DNA of 64,000 nucleotides from Brachypterus glaber (taxonomy: Eukaryota; Arthropoda; Insecta; Coleoptera; Kateretidae). A program made the position numbers and the translations under genes. Position 1 is the first letter of the stretch. Every line of letters starts with the position of its first letter. Shown here one piece after another: positions 51,638-62,029 of this stretch. Where the stretch lies: contig OY294044.1 of assembly GCA_958510825.1 (NCBI GenBank), positions 87,218,895 through 87,282,894 of the forward strand, in the 5' to 3' direction. The notes below the pieces were generated by a model, which was not told where the DNA came from, did no database searches, and worked only from the letters and a program-made list of their open reading frames with translations.

Positions 51638-54377
51638 ACAAACAAAACCCAGAGCCCTTAAAATAGTCACCTGGAACGCTGATAGCCTCAATTCAAAAAA
51701 ACCGGAACTCATAGAATTTCTACACGAAAATCAAATAGATATAGCCCTCATCCAAGAGACTGGTCTTAAACCACATCATAGGGGTACCATACCCAACTAT
51801 TCCTGCTACCGTAACGATAGACTCCAGGACCGCAAAGGAGGCACAGCAATCTATATCAAAAAACACATATCTCACGATCTTCTTTATGCGCCCCCCACAC
51901 AAAGCGATCAAGTCGAAACTACCTCCATATTCGTCAACATGCACGACAATTCCAAATTCAGGATCGTGTCCCTCTACAAACCCCCAAATAAGGAGGTCAG
52001 ACCCGCCGACTTCGAAGGCTACTTTAACGACAATCATCCAACAATCCTAGCCGGAGACTTGAATTGCAAACACGCCCTTTGGCACTCTAGAACAACTACG
52101 GCCAACGGCCGTAGGCTTTACGAAATATTACAACGTAACCATATAATGGTTACCGCACCCGATTCCCCAACCCACTATGGCCACGGCCTTCCTGATATCC
52201 TTGACATCGTTTTGTATAAAAACACGACACTAAACATTAACATCGAACTAAGACACGAACTAAGCTCCGACCACCTTCCAATCATTATCACGGCAGGAGG
52301 CATACCAACCGCAAATCACACCAAAAAAACCGTTTACAACTTCTCCTATATATCCGAACTCCTAGAAAGCAACACCAAAATCAATTCAATAAATTCCGTC
52401 CAAGAACTAGATATTGCAATAACCACCCTCACCAATACCATAAAATCCGCAATGGACAGCGCCAAATTAATCAAAAAAGTAGATATCCAAAACCCACAGG
52501 ACCTTCCCCGAGATCTCAAAGACTTAATCAGAGAGAAAAACCGACTTCTTCGTCGTGCACGCACCCTCCAAGACCCCCATATTAAACGCGAAGCAAACAG
52601 TCTTACCCAGGAAGTCAAAGACCGACTAAACGTACTAGCAAATTCCCGCTGGGAGGGAAAAATAAAGTCACTCAACCCCCAGGATAGATCACTTTGGAGA
52701 ATGGCCAAAACCCTATCCCTCGACCACCAACGAGGCATGCCCCCAATTCACGGCGAAAGAGGAGTCGTCTACTCCACCCCCGAAAAAGCCGAAGCATTTG
52801 CTGACGCAATGCGGAAACAATTTCAACCAAACCCTCCAATCCCCCCCGACTCCGACTCCGAATCAGAGACCGACTCCGAGCCCGACTCGGACGACGAGAA
52901 CTACGAGCAACTCATGCATGAAAGAGACATAAACCACATCTATAATAGAGTCACTAACCAAGTCGAAAACGACATTATCACCCCCACATCCCCCGAGGAA
53001 ATCAAACGCATCATCAAAAATCTCCCAAAAAGGAAAGCCCCCGGTCCCGACCAAATACCGAATAAAATTCTTAAAATACTCCCCCGGAAAACCATTATGG
53101 AAATCGTTAACATTGTTAACGCAATGCTCAGACTGCGCCACTTTCCAAAGCCCTGGAAAAACGCAGACGTAATAGTAATCAAAAAACCCGGACAAAATCC
53201 AACTTTTGCTGAAAGCTACCGCCCCATAAGCCTCCTTTCCTCCCTAGGCAAAATAGCCGAGAAAGTCATACTAACCAGACTTCAAACTCTAGTTGAAGAA
53301 CTAAATCTCCTTCCAAATGAGCAATTCGGCTTCCGAAGCAGACACTCCACAGTCCACCAGGTAGCTCGCCTGGTAGACTCTGTAACGGACGGACTAAATA
53401 GGCGCGAAGCCGCGGGACTGATCCTCCTGGACATCGCAAAAGCCTTCGATAAGGTTTGGCACAAAGGTCTTGTAGCCAAACTCCACTTTCTCGGCCTCCC
53501 CCCAGGCATCACCAAACTCATAGCCTCCTTCCTCAAAGGCAGAGATTTTCAGATAAAAATAGGCGACTGTAAGTCCAACACCCGCCGCATCAGAGCTGGC
53601 GTTCCACAAGGTTCCCCACTATCCCCCCTTCTGTACAACCTCTTTACGGCAGATATTCCAAAAACACAGGGCGCTGAACTAGCCCTGTTCGCCGATGACA
53701 CCGGCATCCTAGCAAAAGCCAGAAACCCCCAGCGCATCCATATCGCCCTCCAGCGCCAAATGGATGCCCTAATCAAATGGTTCTCCAAATGGAAAATCAA
53801 AGTAAACGCCAATAAAACCAAAGGCATCCTAATCTCTAGGATTAGAAGAGGCCCACCCCAACCCATTCAGATAAATGGCCAACCCATTAACTGGGAAAAC
53901 CATGCCAAATACCTCGGCATTACAATCTCCAAAAACTTGACGTGGGATCAGCACGTCAAAAACACCCTCCAAATAGCAAATTGCCGCCTCTCCAAACTCT
54001 ACCCCTTAATAGGCAGAAAGAGTCCCCTATCCATTAAAAACAAACTTCTTCTCTACAACCAAACCCTAAAGCCGGTACTTCTTTACGGAGCCCCAGCCTG
54101 GAATAAAATCACCCTTAACAAAGCGCTCTCAGCAAAACTTCAGGCCTTCCAAAACAAGGCACTCAGAATATGCCTCGATGCCCCCTGGTTCATGAGGAAC
54201 AACCAGATACACAGAGATCTCGAAATGCCCCTCCTAAAAACGGAAATCATCCGCTACAGCACGTCTTTTATACAAGACAATTTAGATCACCCAAACCCCC
54301 TCATTTCAAACTTTCTAGATTACGATCATGAAATACACAACACTCACAAAAAGATCAAAAACGTCCTCAACCAGTAA
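51630..54377 (+). CDS. LINE ORF2: AP-type endonuclease plus reverse transcriptase
   Basis: 915 aa, intact. N-terminal APE-like endonuclease: ALKIVTWNADSLNSKK, ALIQETGLK, AGDLNCKHALWHS, LSSDHLP. Then the reverse transcriptase: APGPDQIPNKIL, SYRPISLLSSLGKIAEKVI, LLDIAKAFDKVWH, GVPQGSPLSPLLYNLF, and the catalytic FADD at residues 687-690. It has no RNase H, as in Jockey elements. The ATG at 51630 is inside the ORF1 stop overlap, suggesting reinitiation after ORF1. It appears able to encode active enzyme. Confidence 0.95.
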   Translation: MSRQTKPRALKIVTWNADSLNSKKPELIEFLHENQIDIALIQETGLKPHHRGTIPNYSCYRNDRLQDRKGGTAIYIKKHISHDLLYAPPTQSDQVETTSIFVNMHDNSKFRIVSLYKPPNKEVRPADFEGYFNDNHPTILAGDLNCKHALWHSRTTTANGRRLYEILQRNHIMVTAPDSPTHYGHGLPDILDIVLYKNTTLNINIELRHELSSDHLPIIITAGGIPTANHTKKTVYNFSYISELLESNTKINSINSVQELDIAITTLTNTIKSAMDSAKLIKKVDIQNPQDLPRDLKDLIREKNRLLRRARTLQDPHIKREANSLTQEVKDRLNVLANSRWEGKIKSLNPQDRSLWRMAKTLSLDHQRGMPPIHGERGVVYSTPEKAEAFADAMRKQFQPNPPIPPDSDSESETDSEPDSDDENYEQLMHERDINHIYNRVTNQVENDIITPTSPEEIKRIIKNLPKRKAPGPDQIPNKILKILPRKTIMEIVNIVNAMLRLRHFPKPWKNADVIVIKKPGQNPTFAESYRPISLLSSLGKIAEKVILTRLQTLVEELNLLPNEQFGFRSRHSTVHQVARLVDSVTDGLNRREAAGLILLDIAKAFDKVWHKGLVAKLHFLGLPPGITKLIASFLKGRDFQIKIGDCKSNTRRIRAGVPQGSPLSPLLYNLFTADIPKTQGAELALFADDTGILAKARNPQRIHIALQRQMDALIKWFSKWKIKVNANKTKGILISRIRRGPPQPIQINGQPINWENHAKYLGITISKNLTWDQHVKNTLQIANCRLSKLYPLIGRKSPLSIKNKLLLYNQTLKPVLLYGAPAWNKITLNKALSAKLQAFQNKALRICLDAPWFMRNNQIHRDLEMPLLKTEIIRYSTSFIQDNLDHPNPLISNFLDYDHEIHNTHKKIKNVLNQ

Positions 54378-54702
54378 TGGTACCCACTAATACAGGACAG
54401 ATGCATTCCCAGCATCAGTGAGATAGTCTCACTCCTCCCGCACATCCCTCCTCTCCCTATCACATCCCTCCCCATCCCCCTCCCACCCACTCCACAGCGC
54501 CAAATTATGACAGATGCAACTCGCATCAGTGAGCAGAGACTCACTCCCCCCCAAATTATGACAGATGCAACTCGCATCAGTGAGCATAGACTCACTGCCC
54601 CAAATTTCAATTCAGAATAAGTATTTTTTTAGATAAATGAGCCATAGGCTGCGCCTGTCTCTTAAAGACCCAAACAAACTATTGATGATGAATTTTTCAC
54701 AA

Positions 54703-55855
54703 TCCCCCTAGGCATCACCAAGCTCATAGCCTCCTTCCTCGAAGGCAGAGACTTTCAAATCAAAATAGGCGACTCTAAGTCCAGCACTCGCCTCATCGAA
54801 GCTGGCGTTCCACAAGGCTCCCCACTATCCCCCCTTCTGTACAATCTCTTCACCGCAGATATCCCAAAAACACAGGCTACTGAACTAGCCCTGTTCGCCG
54901 ACGATACCGGCATACTAGCAAAAGCTAAAAACCCCCAGCGCATCCATATCGCCCTCCAGCGCCAAATGGATGTCCTAATAAAATGGTTCTCCAAATGGAA
55001 AATCAAAGTCAACGCTAACAAAACAAAAGGCATTCTAATCTCTAGGATTAGAAGAGGCCCACCCCAACCCATTCAGATAAACGGCCAAGCCATTAACTGG
55101 GAAAACCATGCCAAATACCTTGGCATTACCCTATCCAAAAATCTTACGTGGGATCAGCACGTCAAAAATACCCTCCAAATAGCAAACATCCGCCTCTCCA
55201 AACTCTACCCTCTTATAGGGAGAAAGAGCCCCCTATCAATTAAAAACAAACTTCTACTTTACAACCAAACTCTAAAGCCAGTACTCCTCTATGGAGCACC
55301 AGCCTGGAACAAAATCACCCTTAAAAAAACGCTCTCAGCCAAACTTCAGGCCTTTCAAAACAAGGTACTCAGAATATGCATTGATGCCCCCTGGTTCATG
55401 CGGAACAACCAAATTCACAGAGATCTCGACATGCCCCTCCTAAAAACGGAAATCATCCGATACAGTAAGTCTTTTATACAAGACAATTTAGATCACCCAA
55501 ACCCCCTCATCTCAAATTTTCTAGATTACGATCATGAAATCCACTACACTTACAAAAAGATCAAAAATGTCCTCAACCAGTAATGGTGCCCACAAACACA
55601 GGACAGGTGCACCTCCAGCACCAGTGAACTAGTTTCACTCCCCCCACACCTCCCTCCAATCCCTACTCCATCCCCCCAAATCCCCCTCCCACCTTCCTCG
55701 TCACACCCAAAAAAAAATTCATGACAGATGCAAATCAGCATCAGTGAGCAGAGACTCACTCCCCCAATTATCCATTCAAACTAATTCAAATTTTAGATAA
55801 ATGAGCCATAGGCACTGAGCCTGTCTCTTAAAGACCAAACAAATTACAGATGATG
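54703..55855 (+). mobile_element. Second, 5'-truncated LINE copy in direct tandem
   Basis: Starts at the point equivalent to 53498 of the first copy (CCCCTAGGCATCACCAAGCTC) and ends GATGATG. Flanked by the same 12-bp AATTTTTCACAA on both sides (54691-54702, 55856-55867). It diverges visibly from the first copy, including a shorter 3' UTR, so it is not a recent duplicate of it. Confidence 0.92.
54704..55583 (+). pseudogene. ORF2 C-terminal remnant of truncated LINE
   Basis: Open in the ORF2 frame from the truncation point to TAA 55581-55583. It retains GVPQGSPLSPLLYNLF, FADDTG and the C-terminal region but lacks the endonuclease and fingers, so it is dead as an enzyme. Confidence 0.9.
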
Positions 55856-55867
55856 AATTTTTCACAA

Positions 55868-56320
55868 TATTTTTTTTTATGTTGTACTTTCAAGTACAAA
55901 ATTTTAAAGGGGTTAATGTTTCCAACATCCTTTGTATTTAAGATAACTCACCAACCCTTTGAGATAAAGACTTCCAATTAGAACCATTATCTTCTCGTAG
56001 TATGGGAGTGTTTCAAACAAGGTTTTTCTTTCTAGCTCAAAGCAATAAAAAGTTATTGTATGTAATAAAGGTATATGTACTACACCTAAGAACCACTAGA
56101 AAGCTTTTTTAACTTTTAAAGAAACAGACAAAAATTATAGATTGCAACTTTTTATAATGCATATAAGGAACGTTTTTCTGTATGAATATTTTTTTTAAGC
56201 AAAATCCTTCTAGTTATCTTCTAATGGGCACTTAAGGAACAAGTGGCCAAATTTCAGTCAAATCCGTCACTATGGTGCATTCAATTTGGCCTGAATCTGC
56301 GCGGATTTGGTCTATACTAT
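55868..56320. repeat. Sequence right of LINE tandem, right arms of inverted repeats
   Basis: 55905-56015 is the inverted partner of about 49490-49605, and 56188-56318 that of 48312-48443. 56030-56100 is instead a direct copy of 49645-49712. Confidence 0.7.
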
Positions 56321-57045
56321 TCACAGCGCCTGCGCTAGAATAGTATAATACGGTAGTTTCGAATTTTCCAAAATCGCCAAAAGACGTCCTAGACAAACAA
56401 ATTTTTGAAAACAATTTTTTTTTTTTTTTTTGAAAAAAAAAATATTTTTTTTTTTGAATATTTTTTGTTTTTCAAAATATGATATTAAAAAAAAATGAAA
56501 ATATATATTTTTTTTTTCGTTTTTTTGCAAAAAAAACTTTTATTCAATAATTTTTTCAGTGAACTTGTGTGATTTTTTTATTAGAAATTCGGAAAATTCC
56601 AGGCGTGGTCACTCCGTTAAACTTTCACGTGAACTTTTTTATAGTACCTACTGCTAGACAATATTTTCTACATAACCTTGTTTTTGCTGTGGAATTCTTT
56701 ATCGGAACAAATTGTGTCTGCACCATCAGTTAATACCTTCAAAAAACCGATATGATGACAGAACTCAAAATTTAATTTTGTTATAGTCTTTTTTTTATTT
56801 TAGGCATTCATTTATTTGTAATAATAATCGGGCAGAATTAGGGCCGAACAGAGCCAGTTCGGGCCCCGAGGAATATTTATTCCCGGGCCCCCCATTTTTG
56901 CAAAAAAAGTCTTCGCCTCTGAAAAAAAGCTTTACTCCTGGCAGAAAATTTTCGACGGACCTCACTCGGAGGACCGGGCCCGGGGGAATCTTCCCCCCTT
57001 GAATCCTGCCTTGGGCATAATAGGCATTATGCCTCTGCCTTATGT

Positions 57046-57077
<32 letters not shown>
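56321..57077. repeat. F2 hairpin end (inverted) and microsatellite
   Basis: 56313-56400 is an inverted F2 end (TACTATTCACAGCGCCTGCG then ACGTCCTAGACAAACAAATT). 56880-56935 again has the CGCCTCTGAAAAA block. (AAT)n lies at 57047-57077. Confidence 0.65.
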
Positions 57078-57080
<3 letters not shown>

Positions 57081-57297
57081 AGCTGAAGTTTGCAACGTTT
57101 TTTTGCATCGAAAATATTATATTAAAGCACTTATTCCAGAAAACGTTTTTAGCGCACTTGTACTTTAGAAAACTCGCCACAAGCGGCTTGTTTTCTAAGC
57201 TTGTACTCGTGCGCTAAAAACGTATGTTATGAAACTAGTACTTTAATATACTATTTGAATTTTCGTTGCAAAAAAACGTTGCAAACTTCAGCTTCAT
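57078..57297. mobile_element. Foldback MITE inserted in an AAT microsatellite
   Basis: ATGAAGCTGAAGTTTGCAAC at the left and GTTGCAAACTTCAGCTTCAT at the right, with inverted arms of about 105 bp. The interior TTTTTAGCGCAC...TGCGCTAAAAACG is related to repeat R-A (848-1331). Confidence 0.85.
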
Positions 57298-58244
57298 TAA
57301 TAATAATATCTTCACGGCTTGTTTTGATATTGAATCCTAGGGTTCATTATCAAAACAATAGGATCCTATTATAGGATACAATACACATGTCATATCAGTT
57401 GTAAATTGTATTATATTACGTCATGGCCACTGTTTTGTATTAACTCAAACAAATCTCATTAAATATAATTTTGTAACCGAGAATTGGACCCATTTTATCG
57501 GGGGTATTTTATAGGTAATTTATCGAAGGCTAAATCCCGAGACTTGCCGTCTAGGGGTAAAATTCCTGGAAATTATTATACAGTAGGGTGGAACGAAATT
57601 ATTTATTGAAAATTTTAAATTCTAATAGTGAAGAAAAGTTGGTCCTTGCGACCAATAATAAGCCTGCAAAATTTCACTTTGATCAATCAATATCTTCATC
57701 TGCCCCAAGCGACAAATACATTTAATAAAATTTAGTCACAAAATATGGTATAAATAAATTTAACCCTTTTTGGCGTGGTAGGAAAATGTTGTTTAAAAAT
57801 TCGCTGTGACTAGCAGTTTCTGTGACGTAACGAAAATGGGCGGCTTGGTTCTCAAAGGGCGGTTGTCACAAAAATATAAATAATTAGGAAAGCTAAAAAA
57901 CTGATTTTAAATGCTAAATCCACTAAAACTAAATTTTGCCAAAAAATGTGACATCCGCCCTTTTAGAACCAAGCCCCTGATATTTATCAGAAAAAATGAG
58001 TATTAAGTTTTCATGAAATATTGCTGTAATTCTTCAAAAAAAAAACTTTTTACAATTTTTCTATTTTTTTATTAAGTTTTCTTTTTGCGAAAAACGAAAA
58101 AAAAAAAGGTCTTTTACAAAAAAAAAATCATTTTTTTTGTTTCTTTTTTTTGTAGAATTGATCCTTATAATAAAAGTAATTTTTCCTGAAACAATTACGT
58201 TAATCGTAATTTTCTTTCAGCATTTTTCGATTTTTTAAAAAGTT

Positions 58245-58562
58245 TACCCTCCCATAACTTTTTTGTTTTTGGGGTATTACTTTCAAAACCAATATGAGGG
58301 GATCTTCTCCTCATAGAACTTGATTTTTTCTGAAAATTTTAATACGATCGGATTATTCGTTCTTGAGTTATCGTGTCTACAAAAATCGTGACATCAGACA
58401 GACGGACGGACGGATATTTGGAGAAAAAAAAAGTTGCTTATTGTTTCATGAAACAAATTTATATCCAAGAATTTGTTGTCTATGAGGATTTTTGAATTTT
58501 TTTGATAATTCGAAACTACCGTATAATATTATTCTAGCGCTGGCGCTGTGAATAATATAATA
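58245..58562 (+). repeat. Dispersed repeat F2, fullest copy
   Basis: Same block order as the other F2 copies, ending in a hairpin ATATTATTCTAGCGC-TG-GCGCTGTGAATAATATAA. Confidence 0.85.
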
Positions 58563-58569
58563 AAGTTAA

Positions 58570-58707
58570 GGGCATATCCACAGGCTCGCATAACAACATA
58601 AGAATGCGATGTCGTGATTGGCTTGAAGTGCTGCCATGTATCTTGTAAGCCAATCACGGTACCGCATTCTTATGTACTATGTTATTATGAGAGCTTTTGG
58701 ATACGCC
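58570..58707. mobile_element. 138-bp MITE flanked by TTAA (piggyBac-like)
   Basis: GGGCATATCCACAGGCTCGC and GAGCTTTTGGATACGCC are inverted ends, with TTAA on both sides (58566-58569, 58708-58711). Inner arms CATAAGAATGCG / CGCATTCTTATG. A relative is at 22356-22470. Confidence 0.8.
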
Positions 58708-58838
58708 TTAAGTTGCACAAATACATAACTAAACGGAAAAAACGCAAAAATTTATAACGTTTAACAAGAATGAACATAAAAAAGACAAAATAACAGTTTC
58801 CAGTCATAGCAAGCAAAGAGTTGCATTTATTTATACGA

Positions 58839-58901
58839 TTTATTATTCCATCAATCTATTTTCTAATCATCGTACAGAAAATAGATTGATGGAATAATAA
58901 A
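58839..58901. repeat. Perfect 26-bp inverted repeat with 11-base loop
   Basis: 58839-58864 and 58876-58901 are exact inverted copies, with loop AATCATCGTAC. It is not a rho-type terminator (eukaryotic context) and carries no gene. Confidence 0.9.
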
Positions 58902-59136
58902 TTAATATTTTTATAATTTTGTTTAAAATTAAAAATTTCTGTCCTTATACGATATTTTATGGCTAATTTTTATAAAAATTTTTTGACGCTTGGGGCAGAT
59001 GAAGATATTGTTTGATCGAAATGATATTTTACAGGCTTATTATTGGCCCCAATGACCAACTTTTCTACACTATTAGAATTTAAAATTTTGAAAAAAAAAA
59101 TTTTTCACCTGTAAGGTTCGTTCCAACCTATTATAC

Positions 59137-60161
59137 AGACCTGAGGAATTCCTAAAGGATTTCATTGAGATTCCTTGGAATTAATTGAAATTCCAGAATA
59201 CATTGTACATATTTTCTAGCGAGATTTACCCCTCGCTTGCCGTTTAAATTGCGGGTAACTTTTTTGCTAATTGCTTCGAACATGTTTGAGACTTAACACT
59301 TAAATTTTTCTGAATATTACGATGGTAGCATGCTAGCATGTTTCCTTCCCGAGTTCCTTCCGTTTTTTTTTTCGATTTTTTAAAAGGTAATCCTCCTTTT
59401 TTGTTTTTAGGGAGATTTTTAATAAAATAATTTTTCGTGAAAAAATTACATTTATCGAACTTTTATTTCCATTTTTTTTAAGTTTAGCCCTGTTTGGACT
59501 CAATTCCTAGCATAGAATTTAAATTAATCAATTTAAATTTCTTTTTTTATTATTTATAGTTAATATAGGTTAATATTATTTGTGTACGGCACTGATTATG
59601 GATTTATCAAATAATGATCAGAAATCTATACTCGATATCGTGCCGTGAGCTTCCGCCCCTGGCGGAATAATAATGAATTAAAAGTCTGTTAACAGGACAA
59701 TTAGCATGCAAAAAATTATTGCGCGGAAAACTAGTACTTTAAGAACCAATAAGGTATCCGTGAAAACGGTACGAAAATATAAAGTGCAGTAAAGTATTCT
59801 AAAAATTACATACGAACGTTAAAAATATAATCGATAAATATTACCGCGTGTTACACGGTGGCTTTATCTATAAAAAGCGTGAAAATACTTCGCGGATGTT
59901 CCGCTATTTGGATTACTCTGGAATAGGGGCCCCTTCATTATTAGACAACATTATCAAGTCTATTACGTAAGTTAGCAGTCCACTCAATTATATCTAAACC
60001 TCCCTGGCAGAGCAAGTCTATGGATATCAACCCAATACAAGCCCCCTTTACGTTTTGTTTTTTGTGGTTTTTTTTACGATTGATCTTTTTAATAAAACTA
60101 TTTTTTCTGAAGTTGATCGGAGATTTTCTTCTACTTTTTTTTGTTTAGCCATCTATAATGT
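59137..60161. other. AT-rich region, no gene
   Basis: A short inverted pair TACGGCAC/GTGCCGTG flanks 59596-59647. No coding sequence supported. Confidence 0.4.
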
Positions 60162-60425
60162 GGGAGGCATAGCGTAGTGGCTAGCGCGTATGCATAGCAA
60201 GTCTACTATCGTGAGTTCGATTCTCACTGGCGCCGATTTGCCTTTTTCAGTTAATTAATAATTGAAATTTGGCGAAGGCGATAAGTGAAACGGACACTCC
60301 CTAGAAACTGGTTTGGACTTGGAAAGTCAGTATAAGCCGGTGGTTCCCTCTACTACTAGCCCACACAAGTCCTGGACTTAGGGGATGCTTAATTAAGTAG
60401 AATAGTACGAGGTTAAACAAACATG
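60162..60425 (+). mobile_element. tRNA-derived SINE, copy 2
   Basis: GGGAGGCATAGCGTAGTGGC (A box), GTGAGTTCGATTCTCAC (B box within a perfect T-stem), then a body matching copy 1 and ending CGAGGTTAAACAAAC. The acceptor stem does not pair, so it is not a working tRNA gene. Confidence 0.88.
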
Positions 60426-62029
60426 TAATAAATTTCTTATTTTTGGGCATTATTTTTCGCTGGTTACCAAGGTTGATTTTTTGTGAAAACTTGTGGCGAT
60501 AATTTATTCTTTCTCGAGTTATAGTGCTGGCAAGAAAACGTGACATACGGACGGATGGACGGACGGACAATTTTAAAAGCTGTTTAAAACTGTATATCTT
60601 TAACGCACTTTGTTGATAAAAAACTTTTGCACTGTTCCGGATATTTAATCGTCTTTATTATTATATGTATTTTATATGTTTTTGTCTAAGTATTTATTTT
60701 TTTTTATAATTTTTGTATTTTAGTTCGTAAGCTATTGTTCTTTTGATCCTGTAAATAGGTTTATCCTGCTGGATTGTAAATAAATAAATAAAATTTTGTG
60801 ATGATGTTTCGACAGTTCGAATATCTGTGATTCTGACTGTAGACAATGTAGACATAAGACATAAAAAATATCTGAGGTTGTTTACCCCAGGTACTTAATG
60901 GAATTTTAATCTGTTTTTATCTCTAGGTTCATTTAGATGTAAAGAATGCCCAATATACACATGCCATTAATTATTGTGTACTTAAGGCTCTAAAGGTCCT
61001 TGTTTTAGGGGGGATACATTTTTTTTTTCAATAATTCTTTCTCACACATGCAATATGAAGTACTCCTAGGACTCGTTCGTTGAATGATTTTTTTAATCGG
61101 GCATTTCGTTCAAAACGAGGTTCAAAAGTTTATAGACATGCATATAAATCGCTGATGTCCAATATTTTTTTGCAGTTTTTTGAAAAAAATTGGTGCTTTT
61201 CACTGTCAAATTGCTTTTTAGCGCAAAAAAATATCAACATTGTCATTTTGTCTGTCATATTTTTTCAGCAAATTAATGTTCAAATCGCCAAAAAAATATG
61301 CCTATTTGTTGGCTAAATTTTGAAGTTCATTATCAATTTTCAGACTATTTTTTAAAACAATTTTTTACCAATTTAAATAAGTAATTTAAATAAATAATTA
61401 ATTTGATGTTATTATATTTTGACACAATAAATTTATCTTTGACATTTCTAATTTTTGGAATAAAAAAGATCTAAATTCGTTAAATATTATTAATATTGAA
61501 TAAAAATAAGCTAATAAGACATAAAAATTGTCTTAATTTTGCATTTTAGTTGATTGTTTGTTATATTACATTATCAAGCTTGTCATATCAAAGAACTAAA
61601 AAACTGGTATATATTCGATTTTCTGGTATATATTCGAGACGAAAATATCCCGTCGTTATGGTAATGCATTGTTTTTTATTGAATGAAACCGATATTATGA
61701 TAGTTAAAAAACATAGTCAAGGATATTTGTCATTTCATGGTTACAGAAATCTGGGGCTTTATATATTATACCAAAATATTTGTTTAATTTAGGTAGTTGT
61801 ACTACAATAAGTGGGAGATTTATTTCTTCAGTAGTTTTGATTATTTTAAATTCAATTCCTTCTTTTAGTGGCTGCTCCACGACCTCTTTTAGATCGAATA
61901 AACAACGTTATAATTGGTTATATTAAATCAAATTTGCTCACATTTTTTTACCCACGTCTCTGTAACCATAATTAAATGAAGTTTTTGTAAACTTTGTGAT
62001 ATTAGGCTCTTTTTCAAATTCCTAAAAAT
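60426..62029. other. AT-rich region, no gene
   Basis: 60480-60560 is a partial F2 block (TTCTCGAGTTATAGTG, GACGGATGGACGGACGGAC). Short ORFs at 61080 and 61550 show no known domain. Confidence 0.4.

Larger units (their letters stand above)
49839..54690 (+). mobile_element. Full-length Jockey-clade non-LTR retrotransposon (LINE)
   Basis: A 4852-bp element with a 5' UTR (about 330 bp), ORF1, ORF2 and a 3' UTR carrying repeated AGCATCAGTGAG motifs, ending in GATGATG rather than poly(A). Flanked on both sides by AATTTTTCACAA (49827-49838, 54691-54702). The coding strand is strongly C-rich (many C6-C11 runs), unlike the AT-rich surroundings. Only ORF1 is damaged, by one frameshift. Confidence 0.93.
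57579..59136. mobile_element. TIR element with about 140-bp inverted ends, nested with other repeats
   Basis: GGGTGGAACGAA...AATAATAAGCCTGCAAAATT (from 57579) is the inverted partner of the right end (...TACAGGCTTATTATTGG...TTCGTTCCAACC to 59136). CAGATGAAGATATTG marks the inner edge of both. It encloses an F2 repeat, a TTAA MITE and a perfect hairpin. No transposase. Confidence 0.75.

Noticed and set aside
52346..53866. Several minus-strand ORFs across the LINE
   Set aside because: Shadows of ORF2 caused by its C-rich coding strand.
60162..60240. Possible tRNA gene (A and B boxes, perfect T-stem)
   Set aside because: The 5' head and 3' end do not form an acceptor stem, the sequence continues into a SINE body and tail, and a second dispersed copy exists.
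61550..61792. 80-residue ORF
   Set aside because: No recognisable motif; composition matches surrounding non-coding DNA.
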